Shown piece after piece: positions 36,090 to 45,079 of a DNA stretch of 64,000 bases (position 1 is its first letter; every line of letters starts with the position of its first letter). Source of the stretch: Henriciella algicola. GTDB taxonomy: Bacteria > Pseudomonadota > Alphaproteobacteria > Caulobacterales > Hyphomonadaceae. The stretch lies in assembly GCF_003576245.1 (NCBI RefSeq), contig NZ_QWGA01000007.1, positions 1 to 64,000 of the forward strand, in the 5' to 3' direction. The notes beneath the pieces were generated by a model. That model was given only the letters and a program-made list of their open reading frames with translations. It was not told the origin of the DNA and did not search any database. Both the position numbers and the translations under genes were made by a program.

Positions 36090-36584
36090 ATGAACGATCA
36101 ATTCCTCGATGACGTCTTCCTTCCCGATCTTGGCATTGCTGCTGGTCTCGCTGTTTGGGGGTTCCGGGCCTGCGCACGAGGTGGGGCAGGATGCTGCACA
36201 GTCGTTTCAGGCTTCTCGCGAGCATTTGGTGAGCGAAACGGCCCGCGAGTTCTGGGAGACGTCCTCAACTTCGCACGCTTCATCGGCCATTCCGGCCGCC
36301 GCAAAGTTGCGCTGGCCATGCCGGGATGTGCGCGGCTTTCAAGCGATGAATTGTCAATCATTGCGTGTCTGGCTGCAGGGCAGGCAGGTGACCGCGCTTT
36401 GATGGATGCACATCTGACCTGGCTGATGGCGTCGTCTCCGCCAGCCGATCTCAGCGACACGGTGCTCGCGATTACCTCGGCATTTCAACTTGCTGGCCTC
36501 GAAATCGAGATGCCGGAACTTGTCGTTTCCGCTTCGCGTCCAGCGAGATCCTCAATCGTCGCCGTGGAGAGCGGGCACGCCTGA
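36090..36584 (+). CDS. Hypothetical protein, possibly conserved in related genera
   Basis: A 164-residue protein with an AGAGGG site seven bases before the ATG. The central part (AGLAVWGFRACARG, VLGDVLNFARFIGHSGRRKVALAMPGCARLSSDELSIIACLAAGQAGD) reads as a plausible helical domain and the C-terminus continues in the same frame without breaks. An overlapping frame beginning at 36109 gives a signal-peptide-like start but stops early and is not preferred. No named family is recognised. It follows the terminator at 36010-36072 and is convergent with the prepilin peptidase. Confidence 0.5.
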   Translation: MNDQFLDDVFLPDLGIAAGLAVWGFRACARGGAGCCTVVSGFSRAFGERNGPRVLGDVLNFARFIGHSGRRKVALAMPGCARLSSDELSIIACLAAGQAGDRALMDAHLTWLMASSPPADLSDTVLAITSAFQLAGLEIEMPELVVSASRPARSSIVAVESGHA

Positions 36585-36599
36585 TCGAGTTGGCGATGG

Positions 36600-37151
36600 T
36601 TAGATGGCGGCCAATCCAAGCCAGCAGATCCAGCCCGATAGCGCGATCCAGGGGCCGAAGGGGACGGGGGTGTCGCCGGTGATCTTGCGGCGCAGAAGGC
36701 CTGAATAGATGAGGACGCCGATGAGGCCTGATGCGGCGGCGATGAGGAAGAGAAAGGGTAGCCCCTGCCAGCCAAGCCAGAGGCCGAGAGCGCCGGCGAG
36801 CTTTGCGTCGCCGCGCCCGAGCGCGTCTATCCCGCGCACGTGGCGATAGAAGAGCTCAATTCCGAGGAGTGCGAGATAGGCGGCCGCGCCGCCAATCAGA
36901 TGGTCCAGCCAGTCGGAGCGGGCGTGCTGCCAGACCATGAGCAGGCCGAGCAGTGCGAGAAGCGCGTTGAGCGGGTCTGGGAGAATGAAGGTGCGCCAGT
37001 CGGTACTGGCAAGCGCGAGGAGGACCGCCCCCATCGCAAGCGTGAGCAGCAATATGCCGGGCGGGGCAAAGAGCCAGGCTGTGACGCCAATGCCTGCGGC
37101 GAGAAGGCCGTGGATAAAAAGGGGCAGGGCGCGCGTCATCGGCCAGCCCAT
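36600..37151 (-). CDS. A24-type prepilin peptidase, short form
   Basis: A 183-residue membrane aspartic protease that cleaves leader peptides of type IV pilin-like proteins. About six helices are seen. The two catalytic aspartates lie in ASTDWRTFILPD and GRGDAKL (GxGD motif). The N-terminal methyltransferase domain with its zinc cysteines, present in PilD, is missing, as in CpaA/TadV-type enzymes of Flp pili. No pilus genes lie nearby, so the substrates are elsewhere. Confidence 0.87.
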   Translation of the reverse strand: MGWPMTRALPLFIHGLLAAGIGVTAWLFAPPGILLLTLAMGAVLLALASTDWRTFILPDPLNALLALLGLLMVWQHARSDWLDHLIGGAAAYLALLGIELFYRHVRGIDALGRGDAKLAGALGLWLGWQGLPFLFLIAAASGLIGVLIYSGLLRRKITGDTPVPFGPWIALSGWICWLGLAAI

Positions 37152-37291
37152 ACCGGGTTTTCCGGGGCTTGGCGACCTGCAGGCAAGCCCGCGCTGGGCG
37201 GAGGACCGGCAGGGGGCCGTCGCGTCAACATGGCCGAGGGGGCGTGCGGTCTCTAGATAGGTTGGACATCCGATGAAGCGTGAGGAAAATG

Positions 37292-38290
37292 ATGAGCCTG
37301 CCCCAGAAAATGAGAGCCCTTCAGGTCGAAGAACTCAGCGAGAATTATCAGGGTGTCCGGCTGAACGAGATTGACGTGCCGCAGCCGGGAAAGGGCGAAA
37401 TACTTCTGAAGATACGGGCCGGGAGCCTTGGTTTTCCAGACCTTTTGATGACGCAGGGCGGTTATCAGCATAAGCCCGACCTGCCTTTCATTCCGGGCGG
37501 CGATGTGTCTGGCGAAATCGCGGCGCTGGGCGATGGCGTGAGCGCGTTTGCGGTTGGCGACCGGGTGGTGACGAGCCGCCTCGGCGGGGCGTTTGCGGAG
37601 TACAACACCTACAGTGCGGCGACGGTGAGGAAGATCCCTCAGCACCTTGATTTTGCGTCTGCTGCGTCGGTCGGGTCCGCCTATCTGACGGCTTATGTGT
37701 CCCTGGTGCGCCGGGCCAATATCCAGCGAGGCGAGTGGCTGCTGGTGCATGGGGCGGCAGGCGGCGTTGGCCTCGCGGCGGTGGATCTTGGTAAGCATCT
37801 TGGCGCGAAAGTGATTGCGGCAGCGTCTAGGGATGACAAGCTGAAAGTCATTCAGGACAAGTATACGCCGGATGCGGTGATCAATTCCTCGAACGGCTTC
37901 CGGGAAAAAGTAAAGGAGATCACCGATGGCGGCGCCGATGTGATCTATGACCCGGTTGGCGGGGATGTGTTCGATGAGAGCGTGCGCTGTATTGCGTTTG
38001 ATGGCCGGCTTCTGGTGGTTGGGTTTGCGTCCGGCCGTATCCCGGAGGTCAAAGTGAACATGCCGCTGATCAAGGGCTTCTCGGTCGTCGGCGTGCGCGC
38101 AGGCGAGTATGGCCGCCAGTTCCCGGAGAAGGGCCGCGAGAATATGGAAGCGGTCTGGAAGCTGATCGAGGACAAGTCAGTCACGCCGCATGCGCATGGC
38201 GTCTATAGCCTTGATGACTGGCGCAAGGCCTTTGCCGAGATGGAAGAGCGCCGCGTGGTCGGCCGGGTGATTATCGACCCGTCGCTGTAA
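37292..38290 (+). CDS. NADPH:quinone oxidoreductase-family protein (MDR superfamily)
   Basis: A 332-residue zinc-independent medium-chain reductase. The N-terminal domain (KMRALQVEE, PGKGEILLKIRAGSLGFPDLL, PFIPGGDVSGEIAALGDGV) precedes a Rossmann fold with LLVHGAAGGVGLAAVDLGKHLGAKVIAAAS for NADPH and GGADVIYDPVGG. It reduces quinones or alpha,beta-unsaturated carbonyls in related proteins. The ATG at 37292 is preferred because AGGA stands six bases upstream; a GTG at 37280 and an ATG at 37289 are in frame or adjacent alternatives. Its 3' end overlaps the convergent monooxygenase gene by 20 bases. Confidence 0.88.
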   Translation: MSLPQKMRALQVEELSENYQGVRLNEIDVPQPGKGEILLKIRAGSLGFPDLLMTQGGYQHKPDLPFIPGGDVSGEIAALGDGVSAFAVGDRVVTSRLGGAFAEYNTYSAATVRKIPQHLDFASAASVGSAYLTAYVSLVRRANIQRGEWLLVHGAAGGVGLAAVDLGKHLGAKVIAAASRDDKLKVIQDKYTPDAVINSSNGFREKVKEITDGGADVIYDPVGGDVFDESVRCIAFDGRLLVVGFASGRIPEVKVNMPLIKGFSVVGVRAGEYGRQFPEKGRENMEAVWKLIEDKSVTPHAHGVYSLDDWRKAFAEMEERRVVGRVIIDPSL

Positions 38291-39473
38291 CGTCGTGGCC
38301 GTAAATCCAGTCGAGGCGTGAGCGAACCACGCCGGGCAGGAGCTGGCCCGCGATCCACATGGGCCCATAGGTCGCCGCCTGTTCGGCGGGTGAGCGCTTG
38401 TGGAAGGTCTTCATATTGGCGCGGGACGCTGCCTGAATACGGGAGGTGCGCGGCTTGCGTGCCTCCTCATAGCTGCGCAGGGCGGCGGGGATGTCGCCGC
38501 CCGCTTTCACCTTGCCGGCGAGCACGTAGGCGTCTTCTGTAGCCTGGGCTGCGCCTTGCGCCTGAAATGGCAGCATGGGGTGGCAGGCGTCGCCGAGCAG
38601 GGTGACGGGGCCGTCGCACCATGTTCCGAGCGGGAGTCGGTCAAAGAGCGCCCAGCGATAGTGGCTGTCGGCGGCTTCAATGAGTTCCGTCAGCGTGTCG
38701 TTCCAGCCTGCAAAGTCGCTGAGCGCTTCGGCTTTCGTGCCTTGTTCGGTCCAGCTTTCGCCCTGCCAGTCATGGCGCTCCACGATGCCGACGAAATTGG
38801 CGAGCGTGCCACCGCGCAGCCGATAGGTGACAGCGTGGCGGCCAGGGCCCGCCCAGACGCAAGCGGTTGGCGGAGGCGGCGAAGCAAGTTTGTCCAGCGG
38901 GACAGTAAAACGCCAGGCGAGGTTGCCGGTAAAACGGGCTGGGACATCGCCCAGCATCTGTTTGCGCAGAATGGAGTGGAGGCCGTCGGCCCCGAGGAGC
39001 AACTGCCCAGTGGCGCTCGTGCCGTCCTCAAACAGGAGGCGCGCAGTCGCGCCATCGGTTTCGTAGTCCGCCGCTTTCGCCCCAAGTTGAATCTTGATGG
39101 AGCTGTTCGCGCTTGCCGCTTCAGCTAGGATATCTAGCAGATCGGCGCGGTGGATATGGATATAGGGCGCGCCCCATGCCGGGGCCGCGCGCTGATTTAC
39201 CGGAATCGAGAAGACGCGGCGTCCCGACTGGCCGAGCCGTAGCTCCAGCGCTTCGGGGGCAAAGCCTCGCTTAGCAATCTCGCCAGACAGGCCAAGCGTG
39301 TCGAAGACCTTCATCGCGTTCGGGCTGAGCTGGAGGCCTGCGCCAACTTCGGTGAGGGCGTCTGCGGCCTCATAGACATCAACAGTCCAGCCGGCGCGCG
39401 CGAGGCAGAGCGCGGCGGTGAGGCCGCCAATGCCGCCGCCTGCGATCAAAGCGTGGGTGTCCGTCTTCGTCAT
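38271..39473 (-). CDS. FAD-dependent monooxygenase (salicylate hydroxylase-like)
   Basis: A 400-residue class A flavin monooxygenase. The start at 39473 gives MTKTDTHALIAGGGIGGLTAALCLARAG, with the FAD dinucleotide motif GGGIGG near the N-terminus. LLLGADGLHSILRKQM is the DG motif and VTLLGDACHPMLPFQAQGAAQATEDAYVLA the GD motif with FAD ribityl contacts. Such enzymes hydroxylate aromatic acids using NAD(P)H and oxygen. The substrate is unknown. It is divergent from the NnrU gene and overlaps the quinone oxidoreductase gene at its 3' end. Confidence 0.88.
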   Translation of the reverse strand: MTKTDTHALIAGGGIGGLTAALCLARAGWTVDVYEAADALTEVGAGLQLSPNAMKVFDTLGLSGEIAKRGFAPEALELRLGQSGRRVFSIPVNQRAAPAWGAPYIHIHRADLLDILAEAASANSSIKIQLGAKAADYETDGATARLLFEDGTSATGQLLLGADGLHSILRKQMLGDVPARFTGNLAWRFTVPLDKLASPPPPTACVWAGPGRHAVTYRLRGGTLANFVGIVERHDWQGESWTEQGTKAEALSDFAGWNDTLTELIEAADSHYRWALFDRLPLGTWCDGPVTLLGDACHPMLPFQAQGAAQATEDAYVLAGKVKAGGDIPAALRSYEEARKPRTSRIQAASRANMKTFHKRSPAEQAATYGPMWIAGQLLPGVVRSRLDWIYGHDVTATGR

Positions 39474-39603
39474 GGCGTCACTCTTGGCGCTCGCTGGGGG
39501 CGGGGGCAAGCATTGGCGTCAAGCGAATTGCCGCATAGGAAACCTTCTTGCTGGTCTCACGCTTTGGAGCCATTCTGCCACCATAAGAAAAGGGGAGGCA
39601 GGC

Positions 39604-40191
39604 ATGGTCTATATGCTGGCGGGGATCGCGCTGTTTTTTGGCGCGCACATCTATTCGGCGCTGAGAACGAGGGCGCCGGAAAAGCGGATCGAGGCGAAGC
39701 TGGGGGAGGGCCCGTACAAGGGGCTCTACACGCTCGTTTCCATTGCGGGGTTTGTCCTGATCGTCTGGGGGTATGGCGCGATGCGTCCGGCAGCCATTAT
39801 CTGGCAGCCTCCGGTCTGGACCGTCCATCTCAACATCCTGATCCAGCTGATCGCGATGCCGATTCTGGTCGCGGCATATGTGCCTGCCGGTTACATCAGG
39901 AAGACGCTGAAACACCCGATGCTGGCGGCCGTGAAGGTCTGGGCGCTCGGCCACCTTCTCGCCAATGGAGAGCTCAATTCGATTTTGCTCTTCGGCAGCT
40001 TCCTCGTCTATGCCGTGTTTGACCGGATCATGCTGAAAAAGCGCGGCGACAACGGTTTGCCGCCCGACGCCAGAGTGTCTGTGGTGGGAGATGTTCTTGC
40101 TGTACTGATCGGGCTCATCATCTGGGGCGCGATGATCTTTGGCCTGCATGAAGTCCTGTTTGGGCAGCCGGTGATTGCTGGCATGGGCTGA
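39604..40191 (+). CDS. NnrU-family membrane protein
   Basis: A 195-residue inner-membrane protein with five or six helices. MLAGIALFFGAHIYSALRTRAP, LYTLVSIAGFVLIVWGYG, KHPMLAAVKVWALGHLLANGE and LLFGSFLVYAVFDRIMLKKR are characteristic of the NnrU domain. NnrU is linked to nitric-oxide or nitrite reduction in denitrifiers, but members also occur widely without it, and related proteins include a carotenoid isomerase-like group; function here is open. The ATG at 39604 has a GGGGAGG site upstream. The longer reading frame from 39418 overlaps the divergent monooxygenase and is rejected. Confidence 0.85.
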   Translation: MVYMLAGIALFFGAHIYSALRTRAPEKRIEAKLGEGPYKGLYTLVSIAGFVLIVWGYGAMRPAAIIWQPPVWTVHLNILIQLIAMPILVAAYVPAGYIRKTLKHPMLAAVKVWALGHLLANGELNSILLFGSFLVYAVFDRIMLKKRGDNGLPPDARVSVVGDVLAVLIGLIIWGAMIFGLHEVLFGQPVIAGMG

Positions 40192-40301
40192 GGCACACTG
40201 ACCACGCTGCGCTGTGATGCCTTCGGTTTCGCGCTTGGCGCTGGGGGACGGGCTCTGTTAGGAGACGGGCGTTCAGTTCTTTTGATGGAGATACGCCGCC
40301 C

Positions 40302-41147
40302 GTGTCCGCACAATCCCAAGTCAGACGAAAGACCGTTCGCGATATCATGTCCGCCAAGCAAGGCGAGCCGCTCGTCTGCCTGACCGCCTATGATGCGCCG
40401 ACGGCTGCAATCATGGACCCCTATTGTGACCTGCTGCTCGTCGGCGACAGCGTGGGGATGGTGGTGCACGGCCTGACATCGACTGTGGGCGTCACCATGG
40501 AAATGATGATCCTGCATGGGCAGGCCGTGATGCGCGGGTCCGACAGGGCGTTTGTTGTCGTCGATATGCCGTTCGGTTCCTATGAGACGAGCGCGGATCA
40601 GGCGTTCCTGAATGCGTCGCGAATCATGAAGGAGACGGGCTGCCAGGCCGTGAAGATCGAAAGCGGCACCTATGCGGCCCATCAGATCGAGCACCTCGTC
40701 GAGCGGGGCGTACCTGTCATGGGTCATGTTGGCCTCCGTCCGCAGGCGATCAATGTCGTTGGCGGCTTCAAGGCGCAGGGCCGCGACGATGTCGAGCGCG
40801 AGCGTGTCATGGAAGAGGCGCGCGCGGCCGAAGAGGCAGGCGCGTTCGCCATCGTCATTGAAGGCGTCGCTGAGGATCTTGCCGACGAGATCACGAAAAC
40901 GCTGTCGATACCGACGATTGGCATTGGGGCTTCAGCCTCCTGTGACGGGCAGATCCTGGTGACGCAGGACATGCTGGGCATCTTCGACTGGACACCGAAA
41001 TTCGTGCGCCGCTATGGCGACCTGCAGTCCGAGATCGCAAAATCGGTCGAGGCGTATGCCCGTGATGTGCGCTCGCGCAGCTTTCCGGCAGAGGCAGAAA
41101 CCTACAAGCTATCCGGTGGCGGCAAGGCGAAGCTGCCGAAAGGGTAG
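40302..41147 (+). CDS. panB: 3-methyl-2-oxobutanoate hydroxymethyltransferase
   Basis: PanB makes ketopantoate from ketoisovalerate and methylene-tetrahydrofolate, the first step toward pantothenate and coenzyme A. The 281-residue protein starts at GTG with TGGAGA upstream. Family motifs are complete: VRDIMSAKQGEPLVCLTAYDAPTA, LLVGDSVGMVVHG, VVDMPFGSYE, AVKIESG, GHVGLRPQ and IGIGASASCDGQILVTQDMLG. panC is not adjacent, which is common. Confidence 0.96.
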   Translation: MSAQSQVRRKTVRDIMSAKQGEPLVCLTAYDAPTAAIMDPYCDLLLVGDSVGMVVHGLTSTVGVTMEMMILHGQAVMRGSDRAFVVVDMPFGSYETSADQAFLNASRIMKETGCQAVKIESGTYAAHQIEHLVERGVPVMGHVGLRPQAINVVGGFKAQGRDDVERERVMEEARAAEEAGAFAIVIEGVAEDLADEITKTLSIPTIGIGASASCDGQILVTQDMLGIFDWTPKFVRRYGDLQSEIAKSVEAYARDVRSRSFPAEAETYKLSGGGKAKLPKG

Positions 41148-41236
41148 ACGAAACAGTGATCGCGCGTTGCCGCAGACTGGGACCCCGGTTAGGGTGCGCG
41201 CTGATTTGATGTCCATTATCCAGTGGAGTAGGCCAA

Positions 41237-41986
41237 TTGGCTGATATCTTTGAGGAAGTTGAAGAAGGCCTGCGCCAGGACAAGGCGGCGCGCCTTTGGA
41301 AAAAATACGGCGTCTTCGCCTATATCGCTGCGGGTCTGCTGATCGGCGGCGTGGCTTTGAATGAGTATCTCGATAGCCAGCGGTCGCAGGACCTCGAAGC
41401 GCAGTCGATCGCCTTTGAACAGGCTGATCGCGCGCTTGCAGATCAGGATTATCAAGCGGCGACGACCGGCTTCGACGATCTGGCCCAGTCAGACGTTGAG
41501 ATCGCCCCGCTTGCGGCCAATTTTCTGGCCGAAACGCGTCTCTCGGGTAATGCTGACCGGGATGCGGCCATCGCAGCGCTTGAGCTTGCGGCAAATTCTG
41601 AAACGCCGATTGGCAAGCTGTCGCTCATGAAAGCGGCCTATCTGAAATCGCAGACTGCGAGCCGCGCCGAGCTGGAAACCTATCTCGGCACGCTGCCTGA
41701 GGAAGAAAGCGAGTTTGGCGCACTGGCGCTGGAGCTGATCGCGTCGAAAGCCGCGCAGGAGGGCGACACTGAGTATGCCCGCCAGGTTTTCAATGAGCTG
41801 CGCTTCCTTGCCAATGTGCCTGAGGGTGTATCGCAGCGCGCCGTCCGGGCGCTTGCGGCCCTGCCAGCGGCTGCCGCTTCTGAGGGTGAAGCAGCGCCAG
41901 AGGCCATGCCTGCAGAGACAGTTGAGACTGACGACATTCCGGAAGCCGGCGAAGCCGCTTCCATCGACGGAGACCAGCCAGAATGA
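41237..41986 (+). CDS. YfgM-like tetratricopeptide membrane protein
   Basis: A 249-residue protein starting at TTG with TGGAG upstream. The N-terminus MADIFEEVEEGLRQDKAARLWKKYG is followed by a membrane helix (VFAYIAAGLLIGGVAL), then helical TPR-like repeats in the periplasm and an acidic C-terminus. This is the YfgM (TPR_21) pattern; YfgM works with periplasmic chaperones and the SecYEG translocon in E. coli. It overlaps bamB by four bases, and bamB is followed by der, the same order as yfgM-yfgL(bamB)-der in E. coli, which strongly supports the call. Confidence 0.87.
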   Translation: MADIFEEVEEGLRQDKAARLWKKYGVFAYIAAGLLIGGVALNEYLDSQRSQDLEAQSIAFEQADRALADQDYQAATTGFDDLAQSDVEIAPLAANFLAETRLSGNADRDAAIAALELAANSETPIGKLSLMKAAYLKSQTASRAELETYLGTLPEEESEFGALALELIASKAAQEGDTEYARQVFNELRFLANVPEGVSQRAVRALAALPAAAASEGEAAPEAMPAETVETDDIPEAGEAASIDGDQPE

Positions 41987-43326
41987 TGAATTTGACCTTC
42001 CGGGCAGCCATGCTCGGCACGCTCGCCATGAGTCTGTCGGCTTGCTCCTATATCAGCAATTTCCGCGCTGAAGAGCAGCGCCTGACCGCTGCGGAAAAAG
42101 AGGGCCGCATCGAGATGGTGCTCGGCGACGAGACCATCGAGGCTGATCCGGCGCTTGCGACACAGACGATCACGCTGCCTACGGCAACGCAGCTGGCGAG
42201 CTGGCCTGAAGCAGGCTCGCGGCCGGTGAAATCCGCTGGCCATGTTGCCGCGGCCGCCGACCTCGAAATCGCATGGTCAGTGGATGCCGGTCGCGGCACT
42301 GACCGCAACGGCGCGCTGACGACGCCGCCTGTGGCCAGCGAGACGGCGATCTTCGTCGTCGACGCCAGCCAGACCGTTCGCGCATTCAGCCTGTCGAACG
42401 GTTCACGCATCTGGAGACGAGAGCTCAAATCCGGAAATGACCGCGACAAGCGTGGCATCGGGTCAGGTCTCGCCTTTTCCTCGGGTCGTCTGATCGTGGC
42501 GAGTGGCTTTGGTTTCGTTGCGGCGCTGGACGCTGAAACGGGCCGTGAAATCTGGCGCCGTGACATGGAAGCGCCGATGACTGGCGCACCGACCATCGCT
42601 GATGGCCGTATTTTTGTGTCGTCCAATAATAATGAACTTTTCGCGCTGGATCTTGATGACGGCCGCGTGCTCTGGTCGGATCAGGCGATTGCCGAGACCG
42701 CCCGTGTCCTTGGTTCCTCCAGCCCAGCAGCTGTCGAAGATATTGTGATTGCGCCTTACAGCTCTGGTGAGATCATCGCGTATCTGGCGGCGAACGGCCG
42801 TCGTCTCTGGACCGAGGCGCTGTCGCGTCCTGGGCGTTTCACGCCAATTTCCTCGATCAACGACATCGCATCGCGTCCCGTCATCGGCAACGGTCTTGTC
42901 TTCGCGGCAAACCAGTCGGGCGTCATGGCGGCGATTGATGGGCGCAGCGGTGACCGTGTCTGGGTTCAGCCAATCGGCTCTACTTCGGCGCCTGCGCTCG
43001 TTTCCCAGTATCTCTTTGTCTCTGGCACGAACGGCCGTGTTGCCGCGATCAATGCCGGCACCGGCCAGGTGTTCTGGGTGACGCAGCTGCGTGAGTTCGA
43101 GCGCCAGGAAAAGCAACGCGGACGCATCTCATATGCGGGGCCAATCGTCGCTTCCAATCAGGTTCTGGTTGCGTCTTCGCGTGGATCGGTCATCGCGCTT
43201 TCGCCGCAGACCGGGGAGCGTATCGGCTCGCTTGAGCTGAAGGATCCGGTCTATCTCGAGCCGATCTCGGTTGGCGACAAGGTCTTCGTGCTGACAGACG
43301 ATGCGCGGCTGATTGCAATCCGCTAG
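41983..43326 (+). CDS. bamB: Outer-membrane assembly lipoprotein BamB
   Basis: BamB is the beta-propeller lipoprotein of the BAM complex that inserts outer-membrane proteins. The 447-residue protein has a lipobox signal (LGTLAMSLSACS, Cys21) and repeated PQQ-like propeller blades such as VVDASQTVRAFSLSNGSRIWRREL, AALDAETGREIWRRDM and AAIDGRSGDRVWVQPIG. It overlaps the upstream YfgM-like gene (ATGA) and precedes der by 61 bases. It is somewhat longer than the E. coli protein, with an extended N-terminal segment after the lipid anchor. Confidence 0.92.
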   Translation: MMNLTFRAAMLGTLAMSLSACSYISNFRAEEQRLTAAEKEGRIEMVLGDETIEADPALATQTITLPTATQLASWPEAGSRPVKSAGHVAAAADLEIAWSVDAGRGTDRNGALTTPPVASETAIFVVDASQTVRAFSLSNGSRIWRRELKSGNDRDKRGIGSGLAFSSGRLIVASGFGFVAALDAETGREIWRRDMEAPMTGAPTIADGRIFVSSNNNELFALDLDDGRVLWSDQAIAETARVLGSSSPAAVEDIVIAPYSSGEIIAYLAANGRRLWTEALSRPGRFTPISSINDIASRPVIGNGLVFAANQSGVMAAIDGRSGDRVWVQPIGSTSAPALVSQYLFVSGTNGRVAAINAGTGQVFWVTQLREFERQEKQRGRISYAGPIVASNQVLVASSRGSVIALSPQTGERIGSLELKDPVYLEPISVGDKVFVLTDDARLIAIR

Positions 43327-43387
43327 GATAGAGCAAGATCAGCCTGCGTCCTGAACGGTCAGGACAGGTTTCACGAAAGGACGGCGC

Positions 43388-44968
43388 ATGCCGTTGAAGA
43401 TTGCCATCGTCGGACGCCCCAATGTGGGTAAGTCGACGCTGTTCAACCGTCTTGCCGGTAAGCAGCTTGCGCTGGTCGATGACCAGCCGGGGGTGACGCG
43501 CGACCGCAAGGAAGCGCCGGGACGGCTCGCCGACCTGCCGCTCATCCTGATCGACACCGCGGGCTTTGAGGATGTCACTGACGACTCACTGGAGGCGCGT
43601 ATGCGCCAACAGACCGAGATCGCCATTCGTGAGGCAGAGCTTGCGCTCTTCCTGATCGATGCGCGCGATGGTGTGACGCCAATGGACGAACGGTTCGCTG
43701 ACCTGTTGCGCCGCGCCGACTTGCCGATTGTGCTGGCTGCCAACAAGGCCGAAGGCCGTCAGGGTGATATCGGTATCGCAGAGGCCTGGGGGCTGGGCTT
43801 TGGTGAGCCTGTGGGCCTGTCAGGCGCACATGGCGAAGGCATGGGTGAGCTTTACGGCGCTATCCGCACCGCGCTGGGCGAAGAGGCGTTCGAAGCTGCC
43901 TTCGCAGAGGAAGACACCGCGGAAGGCGATGGCTTTGACGATGAGATCCTCGACCGCATGGCCGAGATCGACATCGATGATCCGAACCTCACCGAAGAAG
44001 AGCTGAATGCTGCCCTCGAGGCAGCAGGTATCGATGATGCCGCTGAAGCCGAGGCGCAGCTTGCTGCGCGTGAGGAAGCACGCAAGAAGCCGATCCGGCT
44101 CGCCATTGTCGGGCGGCCGAATGCGGGCAAGTCGACACTCATCAACCAGATGCTGGGTGAGCAGCGTGTCCTGACCGGCCCGGAAGCGGGCATTACGCGC
44201 GATTCTATTTCGGTCGACTGGATGTATGAGGGCCGCAAGGTCAAACTGGTCGATACGGCTGGCCTTCGCCGCAAGTCCAAAGTCCAGGAGAAGCTGGAGC
44301 GGATGTCCACCGGCGAGACGGTGCGTTCGCTCAAACATGCCGACGTCATCGCGCTGGTCATGGACGCGAATGAAGCGTTCGAGAAACAGGACCTCCAAAT
44401 TGCCGACCTAGCCGTGCGTGAGGGGCGGGGCCTCGTCTTCGTGATTTCCAAATGGGATACGGTCGACAATCACGCGCAGAAGATGCGCGAGCTGTCAGAG
44501 ATGGCCAAAGTCCTGCTCCCGAATGCGCGCGGTGCGCCAGTCGTGACGCTGTCGGGCCTGACTGGCAAACGCGTGGACCGGTTCATGCCAGCCGTTGCCA
44601 AGGTGTACCAAGACTGGTCTGCGCGCGTGAAGACGGGTGATCTCAACCGCTGGCTTCGCTACACGATCGAGCGCCACCCGCCGCCGTCCGTTCACGGCAA
44701 GCGGATCAAGCCGCGCTATATGGCCCAGATGAAGGCGCGCCCGCCGACCTTCGTGCTGATGGCATCGCGCGCCGAGCACATGCCAGAGCAGTATAAGCGT
44801 TTCCTGGTCAACGGGATCCGCGAGGCCTTTGACATGCCGGGCGTACCAATCCGGCTTTTCGTGCGTCAGAGCGCCAACCCTTATGGGGACAAGTACAAGC
44901 CGCAGAACCAGAAGAAGACGAGCGGCCGCGGCAAGGGCAAGACACGCAGCATCAACAAGCGCAGCTAG
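43388..44968 (+). CDS. der: Ribosome biogenesis GTPase Der (EngA)
   Basis: Der has two GTPase domains in tandem and is needed for 50S subunit maturation. G1 motifs are GRPNVGKSTLF (residue 8 on) and GRPNAGKSTLI (about residue 240); G3 motifs are DTAGF and DTAGL; G4 motifs are NKAE and SKWD. The KH-like C-terminal domain ends in a basic tail (KGKTRSINKRS). At 526 residues it is longer than usual, because an acidic linker of about 60 residues (EEDTAEGDGFDDEILDRM and onward) joins the two domains. Confidence 0.97.
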   Translation: MPLKIAIVGRPNVGKSTLFNRLAGKQLALVDDQPGVTRDRKEAPGRLADLPLILIDTAGFEDVTDDSLEARMRQQTEIAIREAELALFLIDARDGVTPMDERFADLLRRADLPIVLAANKAEGRQGDIGIAEAWGLGFGEPVGLSGAHGEGMGELYGAIRTALGEEAFEAAFAEEDTAEGDGFDDEILDRMAEIDIDDPNLTEEELNAALEAAGIDDAAEAEAQLAAREEARKKPIRLAIVGRPNAGKSTLINQMLGEQRVLTGPEAGITRDSISVDWMYEGRKVKLVDTAGLRRKSKVQEKLERMSTGETVRSLKHADVIALVMDANEAFEKQDLQIADLAVREGRGLVFVISKWDTVDNHAQKMRELSEMAKVLLPNARGAPVVTLSGLTGKRVDRFMPAVAKVYQDWSARVKTGDLNRWLRYTIERHPPPSVHGKRIKPRYMAQMKARPPTFVLMASRAEHMPEQYKRFLVNGIREAFDMPGVPIRLFVRQSANPYGDKYKPQNQKKTSGRGKGKTRSINKRS

Positions 44969-45038
44969 GTTCGATCTGCTTTTGAGGCTGATCGGCGAAG
45001 GCCGTGCGGGTTTGACGTGACCCTTTTCATGCCTGCTC

Positions 45039-45044
45039 TATAAT
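45039..45044 (+). promoter_or_regulatory. Possible -10 box before the DUF389 gene
   Basis: A perfect TATAAT stands 36 bases before the DUF389 start. TTGACG lies 21 bases upstream of it, which is wider than normal spacing, so the promoter is only tentative. Confidence 0.3.
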
Positions 45045-45079
45045 CCGGTCCGAGATCCGATTTTATTATGAGAGCCTGA

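Noticed and set aside
36109-36402. Overlapping frame with a signal-peptide-like start
   Set aside because: It turns into low-quality sequence and stops early, while the frame from 36090 stays plausible to the end. A frameshift between them cannot be excluded but is not needed.
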